Below are positions 1 through 10,400 of a stretch of 46,851 nucleotides of DNA, one piece after another. Where the stretch lies: positions 1-46,851 of the forward strand of contig NXFV01000335.1 of the NCBI GenBank assembly GCA_002803225.1. The letters are read 5' to 3'. Source of the stretch: Gamarada debralockiae. Its lineage: Eukaryota > Ascomycota > Leotiomycetes > Helotiales > Hyphodiscaceae. Positions within the stretch are counted from its first letter, which is position 1. Every line of letters starts with the position of its first letter. The notes beneath the pieces were generated by a model that saw nothing but the letters and a program-made list of their open reading frames with translations, ran no database searches and was not told where the DNA came from. The position numbers and the translations under genes are program-made.

Positions 1-586
1 TAGCGTCTGTAGCGGTATCCCAGAGCAGCACTGTCTCATCCCACGAAGCCAACGCCAGCTGCTTGCCGTCCGGCGAGAATGCGATGGCTTCCACCGGGCG
101 TATATGGCCCTCGAGCTTCCGCGGCTCAGCGTCTGTAGTGGTATCCCAGAGTAGCACTGTCCCATCCCGCGAAGCCAACGCCAGCTGCTTGCCGTCCCGC
201 AAGAATGCGATGGCCTTCACCGGGCCTATATGGCCCTCGAGCTTCCGCGGCTTAGCGTCTGTAGTGGTATCCCAGAGCAGCACTGTCCCATCCCACGAAG
301 CCGACGCCAGCTGCTTGCCGTCCGACGAGAATACGACGGCCTCCACCGGGCGTATATGGCCCTCGAGCTTCCGCTTCCGCAGGACGGCACCCGCCGGCAT
401 ATTCGTTGCAGATGGTAGGAGGCTAAGCGGGTTCTCTCGACCTGTAGCGTGTTAGTCTCTCGTGATGCTTATCTATGAAGAACCAACTGATATTGTATGT
501 TTCTTTGAAGCGAGCTTTTGCGCCATCGGAGACCTACCGGGCAAAGACGCATGTCCGCGAGGACTCGGCAGCTCGCGGTCTGACAT
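1..586 (-). CDS. WD40-repeat protein, 5' part (cut by window edge)
   Basis: Reading the minus strand gives three tandem 42-residue WD40 repeats of exactly 126 nt, starting at forward positions 3, 129 and 255. Each has the LEGH start, an F..DGKQLA core and a LLWDT end. The repeats are about 90% identical in DNA and differ mainly at a few residues (HIR/HIG, PVE/PVK, FSP/FLR/FSS, SWD/SRD). Such near-identical repeats are typical of the ligand-sensing half of fungal NLR (HET-E/HNWD-like) proteins; that assignment is inference, because no NACHT domain is visible. An ATG at 400 opens the frame. A longer model starts at 586 (exon 538-586, intron 442-537 with donor GTAGGT, a CTAAC branch and acceptor ACAG, exon from 441) and stays in frame. 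The C-terminus lies off the left edge. It may be a truncated NLR relic. Confidence 0.6.
3..380. repeat. 126-bp tandem repeat (three WD40 units)
   Basis: Three head-to-tail 126-bp units begin at 3, 129 and 255. Units one and two differ at roughly ten positions. The unit length equals one 42-codon WD40 repeat, so the array can gain or lose units without a frameshift. The array runs off the left edge. Confidence 0.85.
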
Positions 587-828
587 TGGTAACGGCGATG
601 GCCCGTACGCACGAATACTTGAAGATGCACAGACTAGAGCCGAAGCTATTGTCGGTCAACTTTAGCATGATCAGCGGTGCTGATCGTTTGGCGGGTTGAA
701 AGCACTGTGACAAAGCTAGCTAACTAGAATTAGTCTAGTGCTAAAACAAGCGTCTTGGCAATGTGGCTGACCATAAATTCCAGAAGTGTTCAAGGCGGAA
801 GCCGATTTCGCTAGCGACTGCGCAATAG

Positions 829-851
829 TCGGACTAAATCAATCCTGTAGG
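829..851. repeat. perfect short hairpin
   Basis: Within this stretch CTGTAGGGA is followed by a 3-nt CCT loop and its exact complement TCCCTACAG. It lies about 35 bp left of the inverted-repeat element at 885-1162 and may belong to the same insertion, or may only be a local palindrome. Confidence 0.4.
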
Positions 852-884
852 GACCTTCCCTACAGTCGGCGAAAGCGTTTTGTC

Positions 885-1162
885 ACGCTTCGTTTTGGTG
901 TCTAAAATTACAAGTTTCGATTTTTTTTGATTTTCCCCCACCAAAAGGTCCTTAGAACGCACCTCGATTTTTGACCGTTTTAATATACTACAAGCCACAT
1001 AGTTAATTAAATTTTATAAGAAGCTCAAAAATGAACTTAATATACTTAAATGATAATTGCACATTTGAATAATATTTATTGCTCCTAAAGTCACTAAGTT
1101 ATAAAGGTTTGAAATCACGGTTTTAGTGAATTTCGAGTAAACTTCACACCAAAACGAAGCGT
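885..1162. mobile_element. AT-rich element with 17-bp terminal inverted repeats (MITE-like)
   Basis: ACGCTTCGTTTTGGTGT at 885-901 is repeated exactly in reverse complement at 1146-1162. The roughly 245 bp between are AT-rich and have no reading frame. This is the layout of a non-autonomous DNA transposon. No target-site duplication could be fixed, so the true ends may lie further out. It shares only a short ACACCAAAA core with the element at 42846-43290 and is not clearly the same family. Confidence 0.45.
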
Positions 1163-1224
1163 CTCGCGGAATAGCTTCTTGGCAACCACCTACGCTAGTA
1201 GGACATTCGGTAATGGTCCTCTAT

Positions 1225-2291
1225 TCACGATCTCCTACACGTCCCAAGCCCTACCGCATTTGTCCCTAATCCTTCCTCTCCCATCAGAGCCTCCCAACAG
1301 GCCCCTCCCAATCTCATCCACCACCCGTCCTCTCCAAAGCCGCCTTCCGCGTTCCAAATGCCTCTCCCGCTCCCTCCCCTCTCCATCTCACGTCCCACCC
1401 AATCCTCCCAAACTCTCTTCAGCCCCTTAACCTTCCTAGGACTATTCATCAACTTATAATTCCCAGATTCATCAGCTCCACCACCGTTTTTACCACCAGC
1501 TTCGCCATCAACAAAGCTGCCAAGACCAAACCTCCCGTACGCTCCGGATCCGGAGGAGTAGGGGTTACGCTCAATGTCGAATCCTAGTTTTCGTGGGCAG
1601 TGCCGGCGGATATAGAGGACTAGGGGGACGAGGAATGAGAGTGCGGTTAGGAAGGCGAGGATGTTGAGGGCGATGCTTAGGTTGAGTGAGAAGGCGGAGG
1701 GGAGGGGCCAATGTGTTGATGGTGGGATGGTCGGCGAGGGGAGTTTGGGTTGGGACTGGAGACGTTAGTATTGCGCAAGTGAAATAGAAATAGATGGAGA
1801 AAAGAATGCTTTCTGTTGAGAGGTTGATGGTGAGGATATTCCCATCATATTGGGTGGAGATAGGGTTGGAGTCATCGTCAAGGAAGTCTAGTACTGTCCG
1901 CCTCGACGAAGGAAGAAGGCGGACACTCGAATCTCAATATATCAATTGGGAGAGAAATTACGAAGAGGAAAACAAGAACTCCGAAGGGAAATGCTGCAAT
2001 ATAAAAGATGGCTAGAGTGGTATCTTGAGACAATCGCGAGGAGGAATGAAGCACGCGCACAAGGGGTATCGCAGACGCGAGGAAATGAGAAAGTACTCTT
2101 GAAAGGGTCAGAAAATATTCGTAGAGATGAAGCAAATTGAATTTGTTCGATTGATTCCCAAGTAGCTTAGATCCCGTTGCTACTAAATGTCGCCGTTTCC
2201 TGAGGCCACGAAATTTGTACACCGCGGTCATAGTGCTATGATACAATTTGTAGAGATCGTGCCAGAGTAGAGATTCGTAAGTCGTATCCAC
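1225..2291 (-). pseudogene. doubtful membrane-protein gene, probably degraded
   Basis: Two coding-like pieces lie in order on the minus strand. The upstream piece (2291-1878) has one strongly hydrophobic segment (LAIFYIAAFPFGVLVFLFVI). The downstream piece (1755-1225) follows a convincing acceptor (CTAAC branch, CCAG at 1756-1759), opens with a Pro/Ser-rich stretch, has one transmembrane segment (LSIALNILAFLTALSFLVPL) with RR on its C-terminal side, and ends in a Gly/Trp-rich tail. Between them a third frame, about 1900-1790, also reads like coding sequence, with acidic and INLST-type motifs. No canonical donor joins all three in frame. I do not recognise the family. It is either a gene with an exon I cannot place or a frameshifted relic. 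Confidence 0.3.
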
Positions 2292-2317
2292 CCAAAGACT
2301 CGATTGAAGTAGAGCCT

Positions 2318-4855
2318 CTAGAAATCATCCTCAGTAATCGGTTTCTCCACCTTGAACACCCTCCCACCCTTGGTCCTCTTCTGCGGCCTCACAAATTTGG
2401 CCTGACTCCTATCCTGCTGGATCCCTTCAAAACCGTCTTTCCCCATCACAAGATCAAACTTATTTTTCTTCATCTTCTTGCCACCTTTCCCCATTTTACC
2501 ATCCCTGATGCCTTTGACCTTTAAGCCCGTTTCACCGTCTTCAGCCTTTCTCCCCAGTCTCGGAGGTCTCACTGTCCGCGTCTTGCTTCCTAGAGCCCAA
2601 AGATCACCCCATTTGGACTTCCGCGCATCGCGATATGCTGCTCTGCTGAAGCTCTTGGGGACGGTCCAGCGCTCGAGCTTACCGGATGGCGTGCAAAGAT
2701 CAAGTGTGACATGACCGCGTCGCTTTAGAGGTGGGAGGATTGCGCGAGGAAGTGAGAAAGCGTTGAATTTGATATCACTTGACTGAACATCGCCCTCCAT
2801 TTCTGACTTTGGTAGATCGTGTTTCTCGTAGCCTTTGAAGGCTTGGTCGGTGGCTAAATCGTTTTGTAACTCGGGATTCCTGGCGTCCACCCCGCGACGA
2901 ACCGCAATATAGCTGAATTTGACATCTTCGTGGTTCCGCATTGTAGCCCCCAACACCTTTTGTAGGAACGGTGGACGAATGAAACGTTGGCTGAAATGGC
3001 AATAGTCCTTTCGGCCGCTGGTGAGACCTGGAATGGGATACATCGGGCAACCTTTGTGGTTGGTACAGGGTGCAATAATCATGCCTTGCTCCTTTTCGTG
3101 GAAGCGCGATGAATCCGACGACTCCGATTGAAGTTCGTTCTCGACAGTAGTCTGGCCAGGAGAAGCAATGTGAGAATCCAGAAGAAGGTCTCTCGCTCCA
3201 GCAATAGCCTCAAACCCTCGGGGAATTCCTTTCTCGATGAGAATCAGGACGCCACCGTTCGGATCGAGGAGTGACCAGAGATTCTGAACCATATTCTTCC
3301 GTCGATAGTCTTCCTTGAGCGGAAAAAGGGTGTGTGGTGCGATGATGAGATCGTAAGCTTTTCTGCCTTGAGCTGGAGCCCCGTATAAAAGTTCCTCCGA
3401 GTTGGTAGCGTGGATGTAGTCAGGAAGGCGAGGAAGGAAGGTTGTATTCTCGAGAAATCGCGACACCCGGTGTCGCAGAGTCGAGGGGCCTGTTAAAACT
3501 GTGGACTTCCCCCACGGACCATGATCTCCCTCGACAATGCCTTCTTCCTTCAGGACTTCCCATTCGGCTTGCAGGATCTCACGCCATGCAATAGTACCAG
3601 CGCCTCCACTACCAGCATCCAATATTCTGGGTCCCTCGCCGCCCTCTCTGAATATCAGGTCTCTAAGCCACTCGCTTCCGAGGCGCTTCCGCACTTCGAC
3701 CAAAGTGTGCATAACAGTCGCATACGTTCCGGGCATCACACCTGCCAGATACGCATCTGCTTCTATATCGGACATCTTGTTCTGTGCGGCATCCAAACCA
3801 ATGTGTTTCTGGGGAATGAGTTTCTTTGGCGGTGCTGTAGACGTAGAATGCGGGAGCCCTTTGCCACCAAATGCCTTCTCTGCAGCTTCGGCAAGATGCT
3901 TCTTGTTCGTCCTTTCCAGTAGCTCCGTAATTGGTTGTATAAATTGCTCTCTTGGCAGAAACAATGTGCTTGGTGTCGTTCCAGATCTGCCAGTCATGGT
4001 GTGGGGATGTGTGCGCGATTCGTCCGAACTCAGATATGCATCTGGCTCATCTTCATCGAGGTCTTCCTCGTCCTCCATTTCTTCTTCTTCCTCCTCAAAT
4101 TCTTCGTCAATTTCCTCGTCCTCCTCCACTGGTTGTGCCATCGCCGCATCCATATCTCGTTGCAGTCGTGTTATAGCATCGATCTCCCTCTGATTCTTCC
4201 CTTGGACTTCCACCTCCTCCTTACCATCTTCAACAGGTATCTCATGGTCCTCCATTTCCATAGTAATCTCACTCAAACCGTCATCAACTTCCGGCGTAGG
4301 TTCCTCTTTGCCAGGAACAAGCGTTTCCGGACCGTCATTGACGATGGAGAATCCCAATTCGGGATCAAAGTCGATTTCCTCGAACTCGCCATCGCTGTTT
4401 TCTTTCAGCAGTATGTTTCGCACCTTTTCCGGCGCAATCTCCTCCTCGCCATCTGGCAGATACATCAAATCATCTGCTTTTGTTTCTCGCAGCGGCGGTC
4501 CATACAATCGCTCGTATAAAATATATTCTTCCGTCGACAAATAATCTTTCGGCAGTGTCTCTCCAAATGTCTGTCTTGCCTGCCTCACTACCGACTCAAT
4601 ATCAGCAGCGACTTCTGCATCCGGCGTTTGCGCATCCTTAGGAACTCCTTCCGCGCGTATTTTGGTTGTCGAAAACTTTCGCAGCGATCCAGTTCGAGCA
4701 GATTCGAGTGTTCGAGGCCGTGGGCGAATCGAGCTCGAATATCGTGGCCGTGAAGAGATTACAGAAGCTGGTTTAGTGAAACCATGTTCAAAGAGAGATT
4801 GAAGCTGCAGACGGCACGATTGGCACGCTCTGGGGACTTTATGGGCCGTCAACAT
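2318..4855 (-). CDS. RSM22: Rsm22/METTL17-type mitochondrial small-ribosomal-subunit methyltransferase-like protein
   Basis: A single-exon gene of 845 residues from the ATG at 4855; an in-frame ATG at 4924 would add 23. The chosen start gives a basic, Ser-rich, acid-free N-terminus typical of a mitochondrial presequence. Counting from 4924: a highly acidic linker lies around residues 263-295, the SAM-fold motif ILDAGSGGAG at about 433-446, a post-motif region with IIAPHTLF and LIEKGIPRG, and then a cysteine cluster (APCTNHKGCP, then DYCHFSQR) around 613-645, which in the Rsm22/METTL17 family binds an iron-sulfur cluster. The C-terminus is Lys/Arg-rich. The family assists assembly of the mitoribosomal small subunit in the matrix. 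It is longer than yeast Rsm22, mostly because of the acidic linker. The reading frame is intact. Confidence 0.88.
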   Translation of the reverse strand: MLTAHKVPRACQSCRLQLQSLFEHGFTKPASVISSRPRYSSSIRPRPRTLESARTGSLRKFSTTKIRAEGVPKDAQTPDAEVAADIESVVRQARQTFGETLPKDYLSTEEYILYERLYGPPLRETKADDLMYLPDGEEEIAPEKVRNILLKENSDGEFEEIDFDPELGFSIVNDGPETLVPGKEEPTPEVDDGLSEITMEMEDHEIPVEDGKEEVEVQGKNQREIDAITRLQRDMDAAMAQPVEEDEEIDEEFEEEEEEMEDEEDLDEDEPDAYLSSDESRTHPHTMTGRSGTTPSTLFLPREQFIQPITELLERTNKKHLAEAAEKAFGGKGLPHSTSTAPPKKLIPQKHIGLDAAQNKMSDIEADAYLAGVMPGTYATVMHTLVEVRKRLGSEWLRDLIFREGGEGPRILDAGSGGAGTIAWREILQAEWEVLKEEGIVEGDHGPWGKSTVLTGPSTLRHRVSRFLENTTFLPRLPDYIHATNSEELLYGAPAQGRKAYDLIIAPHTLFPLKEDYRRKNMVQNLWSLLDPNGGVLILIEKGIPRGFEAIAGARDLLLDSHIASPGQTTVENELQSESSDSSRFHEKEQGMIIAPCTNHKGCPMYPIPGLTSGRKDYCHFSQRFIRPPFLQKVLGATMRNHEDVKFSYIAVRRGVDARNPELQNDLATDQAFKGYEKHDLPKSEMEGDVQSSDIKFNAFSLPRAILPPLKRRGHVTLDLCTPSGKLERWTVPKSFSRAAYRDARKSKWGDLWALGSKTRTVRPPRLGRKAEDGETGLKVKGIRDGKMGKGGKKMKKNKFDLVMGKDGFEGIQQDRSQAKFVRPQKRTKGGRVFKVEKPITEDDF

Positions 4856-5382
4856 CCTGATTTCGTTGCTCGTGTGATGTAGTTCAATGTCGCAGGAGGT
4901 TTTGAAGTTTTCAAGGTCTCTCAAGCCTCAGGCAAGTGGGGCCGTGGCGAGTGGGACGCGACGGACTTCCCAGCCGTGTTGAAGTAATTTCAAACAAACA
5001 ACTTCAAAGAATTTCCCCCCCCTTACGCAACTATATCCTCATTTCACACATCTCTCGCTGTTGAATTACTTATTGAGATTGCAATTTGATCACCTTGGTG
5101 GAAGCGATATACAAAGCAAGAAAGTTTCTGCCCCGGCTTGCTCATCCAACATGCATGATCTAGAGAAATCTTGGAATGGGACGTCCCAATTATGAATCAT
5201 CCCAACTCTTTCCGCCTCTTTACTTCTTCGTCTTGCACAGTCAACTTGAAATTTATACAGGGGGACACGACATGCTCCTTTACTGTCGCCGAGCAGTTCC
5301 GTCGTCCTCAAATTTCGATGAGAGGATCGTAGAAAGCAAAGGAGTCGTCCCCTCTAGTGCGGCTTTATTTCATCCGATTGCT
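4856..5382. other. intergenic, no gene seen
   Basis: This gap lies between two minus-strand genes: upstream of Rsm22 and downstream of the Ser/Pro-rich protein gene. It includes a run of eight C near 5017. Short open frames here lack start context and homology. The Rsm22 promoter should lie in its left part. Confidence 0.5.
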
Positions 5383-6615
5383 CTAGTATTCACCGTTCCA
5401 GCTGCCCAAGCTATCAGCATTATTCCCAAGGCTATGGCTGAATCCCTTGTCCAAACTGGTAGTCGGAAACATATCTTCATGGGAGGTTGATACCAACGAC
5501 GAGAGCACGTAAGAATCACTTTGCACTCTCTGCGAACTCACCCTCTTACCTCGGACTTCTTGGATCCCAAGACCTATACCAGGCCCTGATATTGACGGAG
5601 ATGGCTGTGCTGATCGAACAGATATTCTGTTTGGACGAGGAGATACAGAGTTGAAGGAAGGAGTGCTGGGTGCGGAAGAGTATCGCTTCATAGTGTGATG
5701 TTGGGATTGAAGGTTGGCATTCGTGGCTGGAGAGCTCGGCGACAGCAGTCGAGGCGACCTAGCGTTAAGATCTTCTTTCCATTCTCGAAGGAGATCAGAA
5801 GTTGTCTTTCCGTCGGTATTGGGGAATATCGGCGGAAGTAGAAGGGGCGTGGACTGGAATGGGCTCGCGCAAGGCGTGTGAAAGGAGGAAGCAACCGAAA
5901 ACGATGGCAGTGCTGAGGATGGTCTTGTGATGGGAGTAATCTGCGATGTGAGCGAAGATTCGGACTCGGAAGTTGAAGAGAGCCCCGGATCCTCAATATC
6001 AAGCGATGGAATTGCAGCGATGGAGGGAATGGCTCTCGGTCGTGACCGCACGGGATATACCACCATCCCAAGGTTCGAGGCGTCAGAACCATCACCTAAT
6101 ATTTGATTTCCTTTGAGGAATCTTGGAATCGGTGCTGCGGCTTGAATTCGCTGGGCCAAGTCGATCATCGCTGTTATTGTCCGCTTCTGTGTCTGTTCCG
6201 AAGCACTCCATAGCTGTTGCGGCTCGATACTGTCTGGTCGACCCGACAATAGTGAGCCTCTCAGCACGTCGACTAAGGACTGGTTAAGATCCAGTGAAAT
6301 TCTTAGTAGCGACGCCCTCGACTCATCTGTTCAGCGCATCAGCCATCACAAACGTCACTCTCAGGTTGCTGCTTGTAGCAATCACATACCGTCACCCCGC
6401 TCAAAAGCTGGACCGTGTCTTCTTGACAGTTCTGTACAACGACTGTCAATCTGCGATGGACTCACTGCAAGTGAATCCTCGACTTCTTCCTCTGCCGGCT
6501 TCCTAGCTTTTTTCTCTGCTCGCCACTTTTTGTAGAGTTCTTGACCTGTTTTGTAGGTTGTGAGAATGCCTGCAACAGCGGAAATCACTGAGACGGTGAT
6601 AGTTATCGGATCCAT
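5383..6615 (-). CDS. Ser/Pro-rich fungal protein with MDPIT-type N-terminal helical domain
   Basis: Two exons: 6615-6390 and 6326-5383, with an intron at 6327-6389 (donor GTATGT, acceptor AACAG) that restores one frame of 389 residues. The N-terminus is a hydrophobic MDPITITV..AVAGIL helix followed by a basic YKKWRAEKKARK stretch, then an amphipathic helical region (GPAFERGDD..ASLLRI). The C-terminal two thirds is low-complexity, rich in Ser, Pro and Thr. The start at MDPIT is preferred over the Met 13 codons upstream, because MDP(I/V) openings are common in fungal signalling and NLR-associated helical domains. I know similar fungal proteins only as conserved unknowns. It is divergently oriented to the giant ankyrin gene across about 0.8 kb. 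An extra intron near the GTAAGAGG/GTGAGTTC sites around 5545 is possible, so the C-terminus is less certain. Confidence 0.65.
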
Positions 6616-7423
6616 CAAAGTGTATATACGAAAGAAGGCTAAACGGGAGATCACGGTGGAGGTAGCTCTCTGCGGAGCCGCGCGGCAAGCTCAGACGATC
6701 GTTCTCGAGACAAAGGAGCGGTTACAGGCTCATCTCCCACGCCACCCTGCAGACGTTTGAACGCGGGGCGGTGCACAATATCCAGTCGCTGGCGATGGAT
6801 CCTAGTATGTATTGACTTAACGACGTGGCTGTGCTAAAATCTGTCGGAGGTGGTTGTTCTCCGCGATGGTGCGATCTTCAGTTATTGGACGATAACCATG
6901 CTCAGCCGCATAATTTCAATTCCCATTTGGACGCTTTCCATGTTTCTTAATCGAATCAGAGTCCAGATAGTCGACTAGCTCAAACATGATTTGAGGATTG
7001 AAGTTTGCAAAGTCCGTGGGGGCTGCATCCCTGTTCTCCAGCCTTGTCCTACCACACCAAAACTAGCCGTTGTACCTCGTACTCGTTCACCATGACAGTA
7101 GCCGCAACAACCACTGTCTTTTGGTTGATCTGTATAACGGCTTCGTCGGCGGAGTCCTGAAACCTCTCCCTTCGAGTACTTGAATTTCTACCTTCAGCCT
7201 ACGAAGGCCCCTGGGAGTCCATACTATCTCTACCGTCCAGAGTCCCGTCAAAATAACCCTTCGTGAATAAGATCCCGGGCTTTGTTGCACCGCTCTATTT
7301 CACCTTTGTTCATCTGAAATTCACTTTGTCTCGCCATCGTACGACCACCGTCCACACGCAGAGAATATAGACACATTCTTCGCTCCCATGTAACTCAACT
7401 ATTGAGAATTTGATCCATCTAAA
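6616..7423. promoter_or_regulatory. divergent intergenic region between MDPIT protein and ankyrin gene
   Basis: This 0.8-kb region separates two divergent start codons and should hold both promoters. On the minus strand a short open stretch starting MARQSEFQMNK at 7337 runs about 29 codons to a TGA. A second frame then continues for about 55 codons to 7087. Together they could be a degraded exon. I could not connect them by splicing and call no gene. Confidence 0.35.
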
Positions 7424-10400
7424 ATGTTGTCTCAACGGCACGATAAACAGCGACAACTCGCTCAATTTGCAGCACAGAAGGGGCTCAACCTACATCCTAG
7501 GCTCGTCAAATCGATAGATCCTGGACAAAATGTCACCTTCAGAACTCCCCAGGATTCCGATACTGCACAGGAGGTTCTCTGCAGCGTTCAAGCAGCAAAA
7601 GTGGAATTGGAACCTCGGAAAGGTTTGTCGAGGATGCTCACGTCCAAATCGAAACCATCACAATTCAAGTGCAGAGAGATCTCGGCAGCACTGTCAGCTG
7701 CGGTGAATGATAGCAGACCTCCAGGAGTGATTGAAGTTCTGTTGGGACTTCTCCTTGCACAGGACGGAAATGTTAATGTCATTCCAAAGAGCACGAAGGC
7801 ATGGAAGAAATTGAAGAAACTCGACCAGGAAGATAAAAGAACCGATCTTCTCCCAACTGCTACGAGACTCGGCAATGTCGACACAGCAAGGCTTCTTGTC
7901 CCTCACGCCGATCAGTTGAGTCTCGACGAGTCCGTCGATGTTGCACTCAGGCTTTCGCCTCCCAATCTGGTGATTATCGAGATGCTACTCAGACAAGGGG
8001 CTAATGCGAGCTCGCAACATGCCGTCTTCATGTCCGCGGTAGAAGCTTCTAACCAAGACTTGGTATCTCTACTCATAAGTGCTCCGAAGGCTGTCTCTGT
8101 GCGAAGCATGACTGATGCTTTGTGGGCAGCTGTAAGCGCTGGCTCCCTCGAGATGGTCTTTCTTCTCGGTATGTCGGATGCAGATGCAGATGATGGAAAT
8201 GGGAAGTGTTTGAAGGCAGCTCTTCAGAGCAACCAACCTGACATCGTCATCGCCTTAACTTTGTGCAAGTATCCGCCAACCTCAAAGACACTTGATGAAG
8301 CTGTGTCGTTAGTTTTCTCCGATGACTCGACAACACGCATACAAAAGCTGAAACTGGTTGAGATTTTATTGTCTTCCGGGGCGAAGGGAGATGACACCGC
8401 TTCCACACTCGTCCACGTCATTGAGTTATGCACGTCTAATCCTGGTACCAGCTCAGATGCTGCGCTCATCAGGATATTGAAGCTTCTTGTCAAGTTCAAT
8501 GCTTCACTGGAGTTCAACGATTCTGCAGCACTGAAAGTTGCGATGCATTCTAGCCGGCTGGAGTTGATCGACATCTTCTTGCAGGGCAGACAATTCAACG
8601 CCGACCTTGCCACGGTCGCTTTTGCTGCAATTGATCAAGCCGCCGATCGGGACTTGCAGCTTACGATTGCCTCCCGGCTTCTCGATAAAGGAGCACATGG
8701 TACCCCACTCCACCAAGCACTGATACACGCCGTAAAGACCGACCATACAGCTGCCGTGGAAACCCTTGTTCGCAATGTGCCCAACAAAGCTTCTACGGAC
8801 TACAAAGATGCCGCAGCACTCAAGGATGCTGTTTCTCGGGAGAAAATAGATATGGTGAAGATTCTGCTGTCGGGTGGTCCAAGCATATCTTCTGTAACGA
8901 AGGCGTTTCCCTGTATTTGGAACTGCGGTAAGGAGGCAAGATTAGACATAGCCACAGAGCTTCTGGATCACAAAGCGAGGGGCGAATCCGTCAACAGTGC
9001 TCTTGTCACTGCTGTCGCAGACCATTCCCTCACCAGGGATAAACGACTCATCAAGCTTTTGGTCAGCGAGGGTGCAGACATCAACTTCGCGAATGGCAAA
9101 GCAATTGATTTGGCTACAAAGGACTTCGATATGCCAGTGTTGGACACCTTGCTGGCAGGTAGGAGCCTTGACTCTAGGTCTCTCAATCTTGCGTTTGCAT
9201 CTGCCATGGCACTTCGACCTTTTACCAATCGTTTCATGGCCTGCAAGAAATTGGTAGACGCTGGAGCTGTTGGTGACGAGGTCAATGAGGCTCTCACAGT
9301 GGCAGTGACGGAAGTAGCAGATGACACGTCTTTCCTGAAATTGCTCGCACCTAAAGCAAACGTCGACTACAATGGCGGCCACGCATTGAGTTTGGCAATC
9401 GAGAAATCTCTTCCCCAGCACGTGACGCTGTTGCTTAAGATGGGACCCAATGAAACGGCTTTCGACAATGCATTCACTTCTGCGATGAATCTTTCAGAGA
9501 GCTCTGAACGATTGAAGTACTGTCGCATACTCCTTGAATCCTCTCCAGCAGGTAACTCCGCACCGTCAGCGCTGCTGAAAGCTGTGCATGCTGAGCAGAG
9601 CGACCTTTGCGATTTGATGTTGGAATTCAAGGCATCAGCCAACTTCCTCGAAGGAGCGGCATTAGTGGCAGCAGTGCGGGCACTGAACACAGGCATCCTC
9701 ACGTCACTTGTGGAAATGAGTGACCCGCCGCTATCTGAGCAGAGTTTGACGGTGGGCTTTGAGGCCGTGCTGACTGTCAAGGATGATCAGATCAAGCTTA
9801 CGATGGCCAAAATCATTCTGGAAACAGGTTTCAGTGGAAAGCCTGTTGATGTGGCTTTAGTGTCAGAATCAAGGCGCGGAGATAGTAACCTACCGTTCTG
9901 TTCTCTGCTCCTACACCACAAGGCCCGAGTCAATCACCAAAAGGGAGAGGCGCTCAACATCGCGACTCGGAATGGCGCTCTTGTCCTCCTCGAAAAGATG
10001 CTGGAGGGGAAGGGTGCCTCGGAAGCCTCACTCTGTCGTTCGTTCAACACATCTCAAAGTCTCGACGCACGCATCCGGCCTGGCGCCATGGAATTAATTT
10101 GCAAGGCTGGGCTCAGATCAATTCGAACGCAAGAAATAATAGACAATGCTCTTCTCAAAATCGTCCAAAGTCGCCCGACAGACATTCAGAGTACTAAAGT
10201 TCTACTTGAATATGGAGCGTCAGTTCATTTCCAAGGCCACCACACCCTCAAACACGCCGCTAGAACTTCAGATAATGCTGTGCTTGGGATGTTGCTGAAG
10301 TATGTTCAGGACAATACTGCAACATCTGGTGTTTTCGATTGGTTTGAAGACAAGCTAGTAGTCGATGGTTTCTGGAAAAGCCAACCTGGTCTTGATACTT

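Noticed and set aside
3521..4544. Several plus-strand open frames of 74-218 codons
   Set aside because: They are antisense shadows of the intact Rsm22 frame; their Ser and Phe-rich composition comes from its acidic linker.
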